Positions 43,579 to 52,987 of a DNA stretch of 64,000 nucleotides are shown here, piece after piece. The stretch is from contig NZ_AP025518.1 of NCBI RefSeq assembly GCF_022179545.1, positions 6,200,001 through 6,264,000 of the forward strand. Direction: 5' to 3'. Made by a program: the position numbers and the translations under genes. Position 1 is the first letter of the stretch. Each line of letters begins with the position of its first letter. This DNA is from Mycolicibacterium fortuitum subsp. fortuitum. Lineage in GTDB: Bacteria; Actinomycetota; Actinomycetes; Mycobacteriales; Mycobacteriaceae. The notes under the pieces are model-generated. The model did no database searches and was not told where the DNA came from. It saw only the letters and a list, made by a program, of their open reading frames with translations.

Positions 43579-43627
43579 ATGTGTGCGCAACCTCAGGCCG
43601 CCCGCCCGCTATTCCAGGAGCCTGCCG

Positions 43628-45175
43628 ATGCCCGACGAACCACTCCGCGACGATCTCATCGAACTGCTACGCCGCAGGGCGTTGACGCAGGACGCGGGCA
43701 GGCCTGACGCGGTCGCCCGTCGCCACGCGGCCGGGGGCCGTACCGCGCGGGAGAACATCGATGACCTGGTCGACGACGGGTCGTTCGTCGAGTACGGGCG
43801 CTTCGCGATCGCGGCGCAGCGGCAACGTCGCAGCCTGGACGACCTCATCGAACGCACGCCGGCCGACGGTCTGCTGGCCGGGACCGCACGGATCGGCGGT
43901 GCGGCGTGTGCGGTGCTGTCCTATGACTACACCGTGCTGGCCGGCACCCAGGGCGCGGTCGGCCACCGCAAGAAGGACCGACTGTTCGAGATCATCGAGC
44001 GCCTGAAGTTGCCGACGGTGTTCTTCGCCGAGGGCGGCGGCGGACGCCCGGGTGACACCGATTATCCGACGGTGTCCTCATTGGAGGTCCGGGCGTTCGC
44101 ATTGTGGGCGGGCCTTTCCGGCGTCGTGCCGCGCATCGCCGTGGTGAAGGGCCGGTGTTTCGCCGGCAATGCGGTGATCGCCGGGGCGGCCGACCTGATC
44201 GTGGCCACCGAGGACAGCTCGATCGGCATGGGCGGTCCGGCGATGATCGCCGGCGGAGGCCTCGGCGACGTCGCACCTGACGACGTCGGCCCGATCTCGG
44301 TGCAGGCTGCCAACGGGGTCGTCGACGTCATCGTGAGCGACGAGGAGGCCGCTGTCGCAGCCACGAAGAAACTGATGGGCTACTTCACCGGCGCCAAGGA
44401 CCACGGCCCCGCCGCCGAACAAACCGCACTGCGCACAATGATTCCCGAACGCGCCCGGCGCGCATATCCGGTAGCTCCGATCATCGAGACGCTCGCCGAC
44501 ACCGGTTCGGTGACCTTTCTCCGGGAGAAGTACGCGCCCGAGATGGTGACTGCTCTCGGGCGCATCGACGGCAGGCCTGTGGGCGTGATCGCCAACAACA
44601 CCATGGTGATGGCCGGCGCGATCACCGCTGCGGCGTCGGACAAGGCAGCCCGGTTCCTGCAGCTGTGCAACGCATTCGGCCTTCCGGTGGTGTCACTGGT
44701 GGACTGCCCTGGCTACATGGTGGGTCCGGCGGCCGAGGCCGAGGCCCTGGTACGGCGCGGGTCTCGCATGCTGGTCGCCGGTGCCGCGCTGACGGTGCCA
44801 CTGGTAGCGGTGATCCTGCGGCGTGGTTACGGCCTAGGGGCGCAAGCCATGTGCGGCGGCAGCCTCCATGAACCGGTTCTGACGGTGGCGTGGCCGGGTG
44901 CGCATCTGGGCCCGATGGGACTGGAGGGCGCCGTCCGGTTGGGTCTACGGAAAGAACTGGAAGCCATCGCCGACGATGACGAACGCGAGCAGGCCGTGCG
45001 GGCGGCCACCGCAGCAGCCGAGGAGAACGCCCGGGCGCTCAATTCCGCTTCGCTGTTCGAGATCGACGATGTGATCGACCCCGCGGAGACCCGGGGATTG
45101 ATAGCAGCCACCTTGGCCGCAGCCGCACAACACGAACGCCCCGCACCTCGTGCCCGATTTGTCGACACTTGGTGA
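43628..45175 (+). CDS. Acyl-CoA carboxylase carboxyltransferase (AccD-type beta subunit)
   Basis: A 515-residue carboxyltransferase with both crotonase-like halves: the N-terminal GAVGHRKKDRLFEIIERLKLP and PTVFFAEGGGGRPGD, and the C-terminal FGLPVVSLVDCPGYMVGPAAEAEALV and GGSLHEPVLTVAWPGAHLGPM. It transfers CO2 from biotin to an acyl-CoA. No biotin carboxylase or carrier subunit is nearby, so it must use an AccA subunit encoded elsewhere. An AGGAG sits about 9 bases before the ATG; the longer frame is rejected. The acyl substrate length is unknown. Confidence 0.92.
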   Translation: MPDEPLRDDLIELLRRRALTQDAGRPDAVARRHAAGGRTARENIDDLVDDGSFVEYGRFAIAAQRQRRSLDDLIERTPADGLLAGTARIGGAACAVLSYDYTVLAGTQGAVGHRKKDRLFEIIERLKLPTVFFAEGGGGRPGDTDYPTVSSLEVRAFALWAGLSGVVPRIAVVKGRCFAGNAVIAGAADLIVATEDSSIGMGGPAMIAGGGLGDVAPDDVGPISVQAANGVVDVIVSDEEAAVAATKKLMGYFTGAKDHGPAAEQTALRTMIPERARRAYPVAPIIETLADTGSVTFLREKYAPEMVTALGRIDGRPVGVIANNTMVMAGAITAAASDKAARFLQLCNAFGLPVVSLVDCPGYMVGPAAEAEALVRRGSRMLVAGAALTVPLVAVILRRGYGLGAQAMCGGSLHEPVLTVAWPGAHLGPMGLEGAVRLGLRKELEAIADDDEREQAVRAATAAAEENARALNSASLFEIDDVIDPAETRGLIAATLAAAAQHERPAPRARFVDTW

Positions 45176-45178
45176 CGC

Positions 45179-45664
45179 TCACAACTCCAGATACATGATG
45201 TGCAGGCCGACCAGGCCGTGGGTGCGGGACCGATAGGACTTCGGGACGGTGCCGATGATGCGGAAGCCGAGGCCCTGCCACAGCGCCACCGCCCGGGTGT
45301 TCGTCTCCACCACGGCGTTGAACTGGAGTGCCCGGTAACCGTTTTCCCGGTGCCAGTCGATCACCCACTGCGCCATGGCCCGTCCGACACCGCGGGCCGA
45401 CGAGCGCGGATCCACCATGAAGCTCGCGGTGCCGACGTGATCACCGCGTCCTGGCTTGTTGGGTCCCATCCGTGCGGTGCCCACGACGGCGCCGTCGGCC
45501 ACCGCGACGATGGTGTGACCCGGTTCAGCGGCCAGCCATGCGTCACGAATCTGTAGGTCGGTCAAACCTTCTGGATACGTGTAACTTTCACCGTCGGCCA
45601 CGATGGCGCGGAAGAACGGCGCGATCTCGGCGATGTCCTCTGGTGTGGCGGCACGGATTTCCAC
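45179..45664 (-). CDS. GNAT family N-acetyltransferase (phosphinothricin acetyltransferase-like)
   Basis: A 161-residue GNAT. It begins at the GTG giving VEIRAATPEDIAEIAPFF, which matches the family N-terminus. The acetyl-CoA motif is SSARGVGRAMAQWVIDW and the C-terminal LWQGLGFRIIGTVPKSYR is the usual strand-turn. The longer frame above the GTG is promoter sequence. It is divergent from the DUF4383 gene, and a dyad at 45690-45704 sits between them. Confidence 0.87.
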   Translation of the reverse strand: MEIRAATPEDIAEIAPFFRAIVADGESYTYPEGLTDLQIRDAWLAAEPGHTIVAVADGAVVGTARMGPNKPGRGDHVGTASFMVDPRSSARGVGRAMAQWVIDWHRENGYRALQFNAVVETNTRAVALWQGLGFRIIGTVPKSYRSRTHGLVGLHIMYLEL

Positions 45665-45689
45665 GCCCTGACAATACGGCCAGTCGTTG

Positions 45690-45704
45690 ACTACACACTG
45701 TAGT
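45690..45704. promoter_or_regulatory. Dyad ACTACA-CAC-TGTAGT between GNAT and DUF4383 genes
   Basis: Perfect 6-bp arms around CAC. The TACA...TGTA halves resemble sites of BlaI/CopY-type repressors, although those usually have a 2-bp spacer. It sits between divergent starts, so could regulate either. No BlaI-type gene is in the window. Confidence 0.5.
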
Positions 45705-45721
45705 AGACGTACGGTCCGGGT

Positions 45722-46159
45722 ATGCGGCGGTGGAGTTTCGCTCAATGGGGACTGCTGATCATCTCGCTGTTCCATGTCGTGCAGGCAATCATCGGGTTTA
45801 TTGCCGAACCGAGTTTCGCCATCGGACCGGATGCGCCGACGACACCGATTCTGGGCATGGATTACAACGGCTGGCATGCGGTGGCCGGCCTGGCGCTGTT
45901 CGGCCCGGGCCTGCTGCTCTGCCGGTGGAAATCCTGGGCCGTGCTGTATCTCCTGCTGGCCGCGGTGGCCGGAGCGTTGCCTGGCATCTGGGCATTTTTC
46001 TCAAATCAGGTGGCCGTGATCTTCGCCTTCCCCAACAACACCACCGATGCGGTCGTGCACCTGGCAACCGCTGCCGTGATGCTGGCCGTGGCAGGTGTGC
46101 AGATCTACCGCGACGGCGGTCTGCACAACTCGCTTGCCGGGCTAACCCTGAAGCGGTGA
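45722..46159 (+). CDS. DUF4383 four-helix membrane protein
   Basis: A 145-residue protein with four membrane helices: WGLLIISLFHVVQAIIGFI, WHAVAGLALFGPGLLL, AVLYLLLAAVAGALPGIWA and AVVHLATAAVMLAVAGV. The second loop carries MDYNGWH. The layout matches the DUF4383 family, of unknown function. Its own promoter would lie in the 57-bp gap to the GNAT gene. Confidence 0.85.
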   Translation: MRRWSFAQWGLLIISLFHVVQAIIGFIAEPSFAIGPDAPTTPILGMDYNGWHAVAGLALFGPGLLLCRWKSWAVLYLLLAAVAGALPGIWAFFSNQVAVIFAFPNNTTDAVVHLATAAVMLAVAGVQIYRDGGLHNSLAGLTLKR

Positions 46160-46471
46160 GCGGATCGGTTTGCTGAAGGTTCCGCCGATAACAATTCGAT
46201 TACTACGCCCACACCAGGCCCGGCGCCGCACATCACGATCAATTAAGAATGGCGCCCGGTCTCTGAGACATTTCAAGATCATCGGACCGAATTGGGTGAT
46301 ATTGAGGCGCAATTCACCACACCCGCTGTAACGCGACCACAGCCGTCACAGCGGTTTCACAGCGCAGAGGTTTTGCTCGACGACGATGCGGTTACTTTCG
46401 AATTCGGGCCGGGGAGAGCGATCACGGATCGCGACCCAATGAAAATCCCAGAATCCCGAAGGAAAATGATC
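46160..46471 (+). other. 312-bp gap upstream of the hemophore-like gene
   Basis: No convincing gene. The gap is AT-richer than its surroundings (caattaagaatgg near 46239, gataacaattcg near 46188) and probably holds the promoter and leader of the hemophore-like gene. A canonical IdeR iron box was looked for by eye and not found. A frame extends upstream from the hemophore ORF to about 46292 but has no protein-like signal. Confidence 0.5.
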
Positions 46472-46870
46472 ATGAAATTCACTGGTATCACCGCGCGCCG
46501 TGGAATCGCCGGCACTTGTGCCGCCGGCCTGCTCGGCGGTGTCGCCGCAGCGATGATCGGCGCACCGAGCGCGGTTGCCGCACCCGACTGCAGTGCCAGC
46601 GGGGTGGCGGGCACCGTCAGCAGCACCACCGGTGCCGCGCGCGCCTATCTCGACAGCCACCCGGGCGCCAACCAGGCCGTGACCACCGCGTTCGGCCAAC
46701 CGCGTCCGCAGGCCGCGGCGACGCTGCGCGGTTACTTCACCGCCAACCCGCAGGAATACAACGACCTGCGCGGCATCCTGGCCCCCATCGGGGATACACA
46801 GCGTGCGTGCAACGTCACGGCACTGTCCCCCGAATTGGCCTCGGCCTATTCGGAGTTCATGGCCGGGTAG
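46472..46870 (+). CDS. Hemophore-like secreted protein (Rv0203/MHB family-like)
   Basis: A 132-residue protein. A signal peptide (GIAGTCAAGLLGGVAAAMIG, cleavage after SAVAA near residue 36) precedes a small helical mature domain of about 95 residues with two Cys (PDCSAS and RACNVT) that likely form the disulfide of the mycobacterial heme-binding family. The YLDSHPGANQAVTTAF and GYFTANPQEYNDLRGIL segments are characteristic. It would bind heme outside the cell and pass it to membrane transporters. The ATG at 46472 has AAGGA 8 bases upstream. A terminator hairpin follows directly. Confidence 0.85.
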   Translation: MKFTGITARRGIAGTCAAGLLGGVAAAMIGAPSAVAAPDCSASGVAGTVSSTTGAARAYLDSHPGANQAVTTAFGQPRPQAAATLRGYFTANPQEYNDLRGILAPIGDTQRACNVTALSPELASAYSEFMAG

Positions 46871-46881
46871 TCCACTGGTCG

Positions 46882-46923
46882 GTGCCCTCGACCCCGTTGG
46901 CGAGTCAACGGCATCGAGGGCAC
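46882..46923 (+). terminator. Strong two-part stem-loop after the hemophore-like gene
   Basis: A 10-bp outer stem (gtgccctcga) and a 6-bp inner stem (ccgttg) with a 6-base loop, separated by a 2-base mismatch on each side. It starts 11 bases after the hemophore stop. No U-run follows. Confidence 0.75.
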
Positions 46924-46998
46924 CCGCCGCCCTCCGCCCAGTCAGCTGAACCTCACGTCATACCGTGGAGCCAGGCCGACACGCGTCAAGGAGGACGA

Positions 46999-48957
46999 AT
47001 GGCGAACCCGTGGCAGGTGGTCCGAGGCAACCGCGGCAAGAAGGTGGCCGGGCAAACGGCGACCCGGGTCCGTAAGCGCAACCCCTCGCCGCTGGAGCCG
47101 GCCTGGACTGCACCACCGGCTCGCTACGGCGTCGGAGTTCACCACAACGTCGCGGTCCGCGCTTCCGACGGCACCGTGCTCCGGGCTGACATCCACTATC
47201 CGACCGTCCCCGAGACCGGGGCACCCGCACCGGGACCGTTCCCGGTGCTGCTGTCCATCACGCCCTATGGCAAGAAGGCCCCACCGCCGGCCGCTCAAAT
47301 CGGCGGCGGGGCCACCCCGTACCTGATCCGGCGCGGCTACATCGAGGTGATGGCCGACGTGCGGGGCACCGGCGCCTCGGGCGGATCGTTCGAGATGCTC
47401 GGCGCGGTGCAGGTCCAGGACGGCGTCGACCTGGTGAATTGGGCTGCCCGGCTCCCGAACTCGAACGGCAGGGTCGGGATGTTCGGCATCTCCTACCTGG
47501 CCATCAACCAGCTCCTCACCGCCGCCGCGGTCGGTCCCGATTCGCCGTTGAAGGCGATCTTCCCGGTGATGGCCGGCAATGATTTCTACCGCGATGTGGT
47601 CACCATGGGCGGGGTTCCGCACATGCGGACGGTGCGTGCCTACGGGGCGGTCTATTCGCTGCTGAACGTGGTCAACCCTGTGCTGGAGTTCGCCAAGCGC
47701 GGCACTCACGAACGGCCTCGCGTCGGTGGCCTGGCCGCGGTGCGCCAACGCGGACGGGACCAGCGGCAGTACTTCCGGACCATGATCGGCGACGCCACCG
47801 CCGGCGGAGACACGGCGTTCGACGGGCCCTTCTGGGACACCATGCGGGCTGCGGACGTGCTGTCCGACATCGCCAAGAACAAGGTCGCCGTCTTCCTGAT
47901 CGGCGGCTGGCACGACGCTTTCCAGCGCGGCGCTCCGCTGAACTACACCGGACTGCAGAACGCCTACGCCGGACGGCCCCTCGATGCTCCGATGGAGCCC
48001 GGTCAGCCGCTCTCGGACCGGGTGCAATTGATGATGGGCCCGTGGTACCACGTCTCGGACATGGATGGATTGCACGTCCATGCGCTGCAGCTCCGTTGGT
48101 TCGACCGCTGGCTCAAGGACGACGCCTCGGCCGAAGTGACCGGCCCGCCGATCCGGTTCCAGGCGATCGGCAGCTCGAACTGGTTCCAGGCAGAGGACTA
48201 TCCGTTCCCCGAGGCCACCCCGACGCGGCTCTATCTGGCCGAAGGCGGGCACCTCGTCACCGAACCGGCCGCCGAGCGGACCGACGCCACGCTGCGCTAT
48301 GCGGTGCGCGGGCCGATTTCCGGGCGGAGCCTGGAGCAGTGGACGCTGGGAATGGGCAGCTTCATGGCAGCCCAGACCGGACGCCGCATCCGCTACGACC
48401 TGGACAACCGCCGGCTGCAGCGTGAGGCCCTGACCTACACCACCCAGGAGTTCACCGAGACCCGGGTCATCGCCGGCCCGGTCACCCTGACCGTGCACGC
48501 CACAGCCGACACGACCGAGACGCTGTGGGTGGCTCATCTCGACGATGTCGCCCCGGACGGGGCCAGCCGGCCACTCACCCAGGGCGCCCTGCTCGGCTCA
48601 CACCGGGCCCTCGATCCGGACAAGACCTGGTATCTCCCCGATGGGACGGTGCTTCGACCGCACCACATCAGTACCCGCGCCGCCACCGAACCGGTCGTGC
48701 GGGGTGAGCTGACCCGGTACGAGCTGGAGATCTTCCCCACCGCCGCGGTGGTCGAACCGGGTCATCGGCTGCGGCTGACCCTGACCACCTACGACTTTCC
48801 GCACCTCGTCCCCACCAAGCCGGCGCGCGAGGCGCTGGCGGCGGGAACGTACCGCATCCGGCAGGGCGGGGAGGCGCCGTCGAGTCTGCTCATCCCCCTG
48901 GCCGACCCCTCCGCGTTCACTGCTGAACCGTCCGGCATCGGAACCGAATCACCTTGA
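46999..48957 (+). CDS. CocE/NonD family alpha/beta-hydrolase (X-Pro dipeptidyl-peptidase S15-like)
   Basis: A 652-residue protein. The N-terminal region holds the S15 alpha/beta-hydrolase fold with HNVAVRASDGTVLRADIHYP, the oxyanion loop VRGTGASGG, and the nucleophile in GMFGISYLA (Ser near residue 170). WHDAFQRGAP and MGPWYHV give acid and base. The C-terminal jelly-roll (from about residue 420, TLTVHATADTTETLWVAHLDDVAPDG) is the usual CocE domain. A clear AAGGAGGAC ribosome site precedes the ATG. Typical substrates are esters, amides or proline peptides; the real one is unknown. No signal peptide. Confidence 0.92.
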   Translation: MANPWQVVRGNRGKKVAGQTATRVRKRNPSPLEPAWTAPPARYGVGVHHNVAVRASDGTVLRADIHYPTVPETGAPAPGPFPVLLSITPYGKKAPPPAAQIGGGATPYLIRRGYIEVMADVRGTGASGGSFEMLGAVQVQDGVDLVNWAARLPNSNGRVGMFGISYLAINQLLTAAAVGPDSPLKAIFPVMAGNDFYRDVVTMGGVPHMRTVRAYGAVYSLLNVVNPVLEFAKRGTHERPRVGGLAAVRQRGRDQRQYFRTMIGDATAGGDTAFDGPFWDTMRAADVLSDIAKNKVAVFLIGGWHDAFQRGAPLNYTGLQNAYAGRPLDAPMEPGQPLSDRVQLMMGPWYHVSDMDGLHVHALQLRWFDRWLKDDASAEVTGPPIRFQAIGSSNWFQAEDYPFPEATPTRLYLAEGGHLVTEPAAERTDATLRYAVRGPISGRSLEQWTLGMGSFMAAQTGRRIRYDLDNRRLQREALTYTTQEFTETRVIAGPVTLTVHATADTTETLWVAHLDDVAPDGASRPLTQGALLGSHRALDPDKTWYLPDGTVLRPHHISTRAATEPVVRGELTRYELEIFPTAAVVEPGHRLRLTLTTYDFPHLVPTKPAREALAAGTYRIRQGGEAPSSLLIPLADPSAFTAEPSGIGTESP

Positions 48958-49013
48958 TAACAGAGGGGTTACGCCAGGCGCGGCCCCGGTAGGTGCAGTT
49001 CGGGCGTTGTTAG

Positions 49014-50333
<1,320 letters not shown>

Positions 50334-50341
50334 GCCGCGTT

Positions 50342-50389
50342 CGTAACCCCACGGCGGAAAATCAGCCGCAATCTCGCCGTGGCGTTACG
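50342..50389 (+). terminator. Stem-loop terminator after the Ag85-like gene
   Basis: Arms cgtaaccccacggcg and cgccgtggcgttacg pair with one mismatch over 15 bp around an 18-base loop, starting 9 bases after the stop codon. The following gap to 50588 holds no convincing gene. Confidence 0.75.
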
Positions 50390-50588
50390 TACGCGAAAGA
50401 GTCATCACCGAACCGCTCCTGCCGCGCTCGCCGACGATCCGACTGCCGGGGTCTCCCGCACCGAACTTCAGCGTTCGGCGGCCCCCACATCGGGTTTCGA
50501 GATCATCCAGACCCGCTTCGAGATCCCGGTGGGCACGGAGTCGGGCCGCGACAGCCACCCCGGTCTCCACCTATGTGGTGCCCATCGA

Positions 50589-51725
50589 TCAGCCGTTGGT
50601 GACGATGGGTCGATTTCCGGGCCGCACGCCGCGGTAGATGCCACGGCGGACAATCCACGGTTGCAGCACCCGCTCGATCGACCAGGCCGGGAACCGGAAC
50701 GCCAACCCGTTGGGCGCGAACACCTCCAGCCCGTCCGGTTGCACCCCGAGCACCGATCCCCAGCGACTCGACGGCGGGCGGTAGCTGCGCATCCGCCCGC
50801 CGGTGAAGTAGGCGGCCACGTTGCGGGCCAGCAGTCCGTCGGCCCGATTGCGTGCCGAGGAGCGCAGCGGATCGGTGGCCGCGACGTCACCGATCGCGAA
50901 GACGCCATCATGCCCCGGCAACCGCAGTTCGGGTGTCACCCGGACGAAACCGCCGTCGTCGAGCAACTCGTCCGGCAGCCACGCGGTATTGGGCCGGACG
51001 CGGCCGATGGTCCACAACACCGCATCGGCCTGAACCGGCGGCTGGCCGGTGCTCCAGCTCACCGGTTCCGAAGTGATGGCTGAGCAGTCGAAACCATCGG
51101 GCACCACGGCACGATGACCCGGGTGCAGCGTCACCCCCGCAGCGGCCAGCCGCCCTTCGATGCGCTTGCGAGCTCGCCAATGATGGTGCGGCAGCACATG
51201 TTCGCCGGGGAAGTACAACTCGACCCGGATCCCGGGCCACCGGACGGCGATGTTGGCCGCGCTGCTGACCGCCGCTGCACCGCCCCCGATGACGGCGACC
51301 GAGCGGGCCGACGCCAACCGCTCATGCGCGGCCCGTAACCCGGCGCCGACGTCGCCGGCGGACTGCAGGACCGCTTGTCGCCAAAAGCCATTGGTGACGC
51401 CGGTGGAGACCACCAGCGCGTCGTAGCCCTCCTCCCGGGAGCTGCCGTTGGCATCGCGCACACGAACCGTACGGGCGGCCAGATCGACTCCGGTCACCGT
51501 GCCGTGCACGGTCCGGACCCTATCGAGTTCACGGAACCGGTCGAAGGCGATCCAGTAGTTGCGCGCCCAGTCGTCGGGCCGGGCCAGTCGCGTGCCGAGT
51601 TCCTGACCGCTGACCAGACCCGGGTTGAGCGAGATACCGACGACGTCGAAGCGGCGCGCCAGACGGATCGCAGTGAGCACGCCGGTATCGCCGAGTCCGG
51701 CGATCACCACGCGCTTTCGGTTCAT
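50589..51725 (-). CDS. FAD/NAD(P)-dependent oxidoreductase (NDH-2/AIF-like)
   Basis: A 378-residue pyridine nucleotide-disulfide-type flavoprotein. The FAD Rossmann motif is VVIAGLGDTGVLTAI near residue 6 (GxGxxG as GLGDTG), ALVVSTGV follows, the second NAD(P) dinucleotide motif is VAVIGGGAAAVSSAA (about 143-157), and the late FAD contact is GVFAIGDVAA. Size and layout match NADH dehydrogenase type 2/FSP1-like enzymes, but no membrane helix is seen. The electron acceptor is unknown. It is divergent from the FadE pair, with 59 bases between the starts. Confidence 0.88.
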   Translation of the reverse strand: MNRKRVVIAGLGDTGVLTAIRLARRFDVVGISLNPGLVSGQELGTRLARPDDWARNYWIAFDRFRELDRVRTVHGTVTGVDLAARTVRVRDANGSSREEGYDALVVSTGVTNGFWRQAVLQSAGDVGAGLRAAHERLASARSVAVIGGGAAAVSSAANIAVRWPGIRVELYFPGEHVLPHHHWRARKRIEGRLAAAGVTLHPGHRAVVPDGFDCSAITSEPVSWSTGQPPVQADAVLWTIGRVRPNTAWLPDELLDDGGFVRVTPELRLPGHDGVFAIGDVAATDPLRSSARNRADGLLARNVAAYFTGGRMRSYRPPSSRWGSVLGVQPDGLEVFAPNGLAFRFPAWSIERVLQPWIVRRGIYRGVRPGNRPIVTNG

Positions 51726-51784
51726 GTCGGTGGACGGTACCGCCCGCCTGCAGGCCGCCGGATCCCTTTCCCTATCGTGGCTGG

Positions 51785-52987
51785 ATGAGCAGCGTCGCTG
51801 ATGCGGACCGGGTCGCCGACCTCGCCCGCCGGGTCGTGGCCGACCACGACCCCAAGAAAGTTCCGATCCCCGAATACCTGGCCGCCTGTTACGACGCGGG
51901 TCTGTCGTGGGTGCACTTCCCGGATGGTCTCGGCGGTCTTGGGGTGTCGCGCGGTCTGCAGGCCGTGGCCGACCGCATCCTGCAGGGCGCCGGCGGGCCG
52001 GTGCCGCTGGGTCTCAACCCGATGGGCTACGGCATGGCCGCACCCACGGTCCGCGAACACGCCCAGTCCGACGAATTGAAGAAGTCGTGGCTGCGGCCGC
52101 TGGCCAGCACCGAACACATTTGGTGCCAGTTGTTCTCCGAGCCCGGCGCCGGATCGGATCTGGCCGGACTGGCCACCTCCGCAGTTCGCGACGGCGACGA
52201 GTGGGTGCTCAACGGCCAGAAGGTGTGGACCAGTTTGGCGCATCGAGCCCGATGGGGTCTGCTGCTGGCCCGCACGAATCCCGATGTGCCCAAACACAAA
52301 GGCCTCACGTACTTCGTCCTGGACATGCACGGACCGGGCGTCGAGACCAGGCCGCTGCGGCAGATGACCGGCCAGGCCGAGTTCAACGAGGTGTACATCA
52401 CCGACGCCCGCATTCCCGACGCCCATCGGCTCGGCGAGGTCGGTAACGGCTGGAACGTCGCGATGACCACCCTGATGAACGAGCGCAGCGCACTGGGAGG
52501 TAGCGGAAACCGGCGCGGAGCCGGAACCATCTCGGACGCCGTGGCACTGTGGGCATCACGCCCGGATCTGCGCACCCCGGTGCTGCGGGACCGGCTGTCC
52601 CAGCTCTGGCTGCGCTCCGAAGCCCAGCGGCTGACCGCAGAGCGTTCCCGCGCGGCGGCCACCGTCGGCGGACCGGGTCCGGAAGGCTCGATCGGCAAGC
52701 TCGTCGGCGCCGAACTCAACCAGCACATCTACCAGTGGTGCATGGATCTGCTTGGCCCAGAAGGGATCCTGTACCACGGCTACGGAACCGGTGACCGCGA
52801 CGAGGACGAGGCCGGCAAGGACTGGCGCGGCCCCATCCAGCAGCGCTTCCTGCGCAGCAAGGCCAACACGATCGAAGGTGGCACGTCAGAGGTGATGCGC
52901 AACATTCTGGGCGAACGGATCCTGGGACTGCCCGGTGATCTGCGGGCGGATGCCGGTATGCCGTGGAAGGAGATTCCTCGTGGTTGA
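51785..52987 (+). CDS. Acyl-CoA dehydrogenase, subunit 1 of a FadE pair
   Basis: A 400-residue acyl-CoA dehydrogenase with flavin region WCQLFSEPGAGSDLAGLATS and KVWTSLAHRARWG, and the C-terminal active region GGTSEVMRNILGERILGLPGD. It lacks nothing obvious. In mycobacteria a pair of adjacent fadE genes usually forms an alpha2beta2 enzyme for sterol side chains. The downstream gene overlaps by 8 bases and is the likely partner. An alpha/beta-hydrolase and a FAH protein follow, so the group may break down a cyclic or branched acid. Confidence 0.92.
   Translation: MSSVADADRVADLARRVVADHDPKKVPIPEYLAACYDAGLSWVHFPDGLGGLGVSRGLQAVADRILQGAGGPVPLGLNPMGYGMAAPTVREHAQSDELKKSWLRPLASTEHIWCQLFSEPGAGSDLAGLATSAVRDGDEWVLNGQKVWTSLAHRARWGLLLARTNPDVPKHKGLTYFVLDMHGPGVETRPLRQMTGQAEFNEVYITDARIPDAHRLGEVGNGWNVAMTTLMNERSALGGSGNRRGAGTISDAVALWASRPDLRTPVLRDRLSQLWLRSEAQRLTAERSRAAATVGGPGPEGSIGKLVGAELNQHIYQWCMDLLGPEGILYHGYGTGDRDEDEAGKDWRGPIQQRFLRSKANTIEGGTSEVMRNILGERILGLPGDLRADAGMPWKEIPRG

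Noticed and set aside
46942..48537. Minus-strand frame of 531 codons
   Set aside because: It is antisense to the CocE-type hydrolase, which carries clear catalytic motifs and a strong ribosome site.
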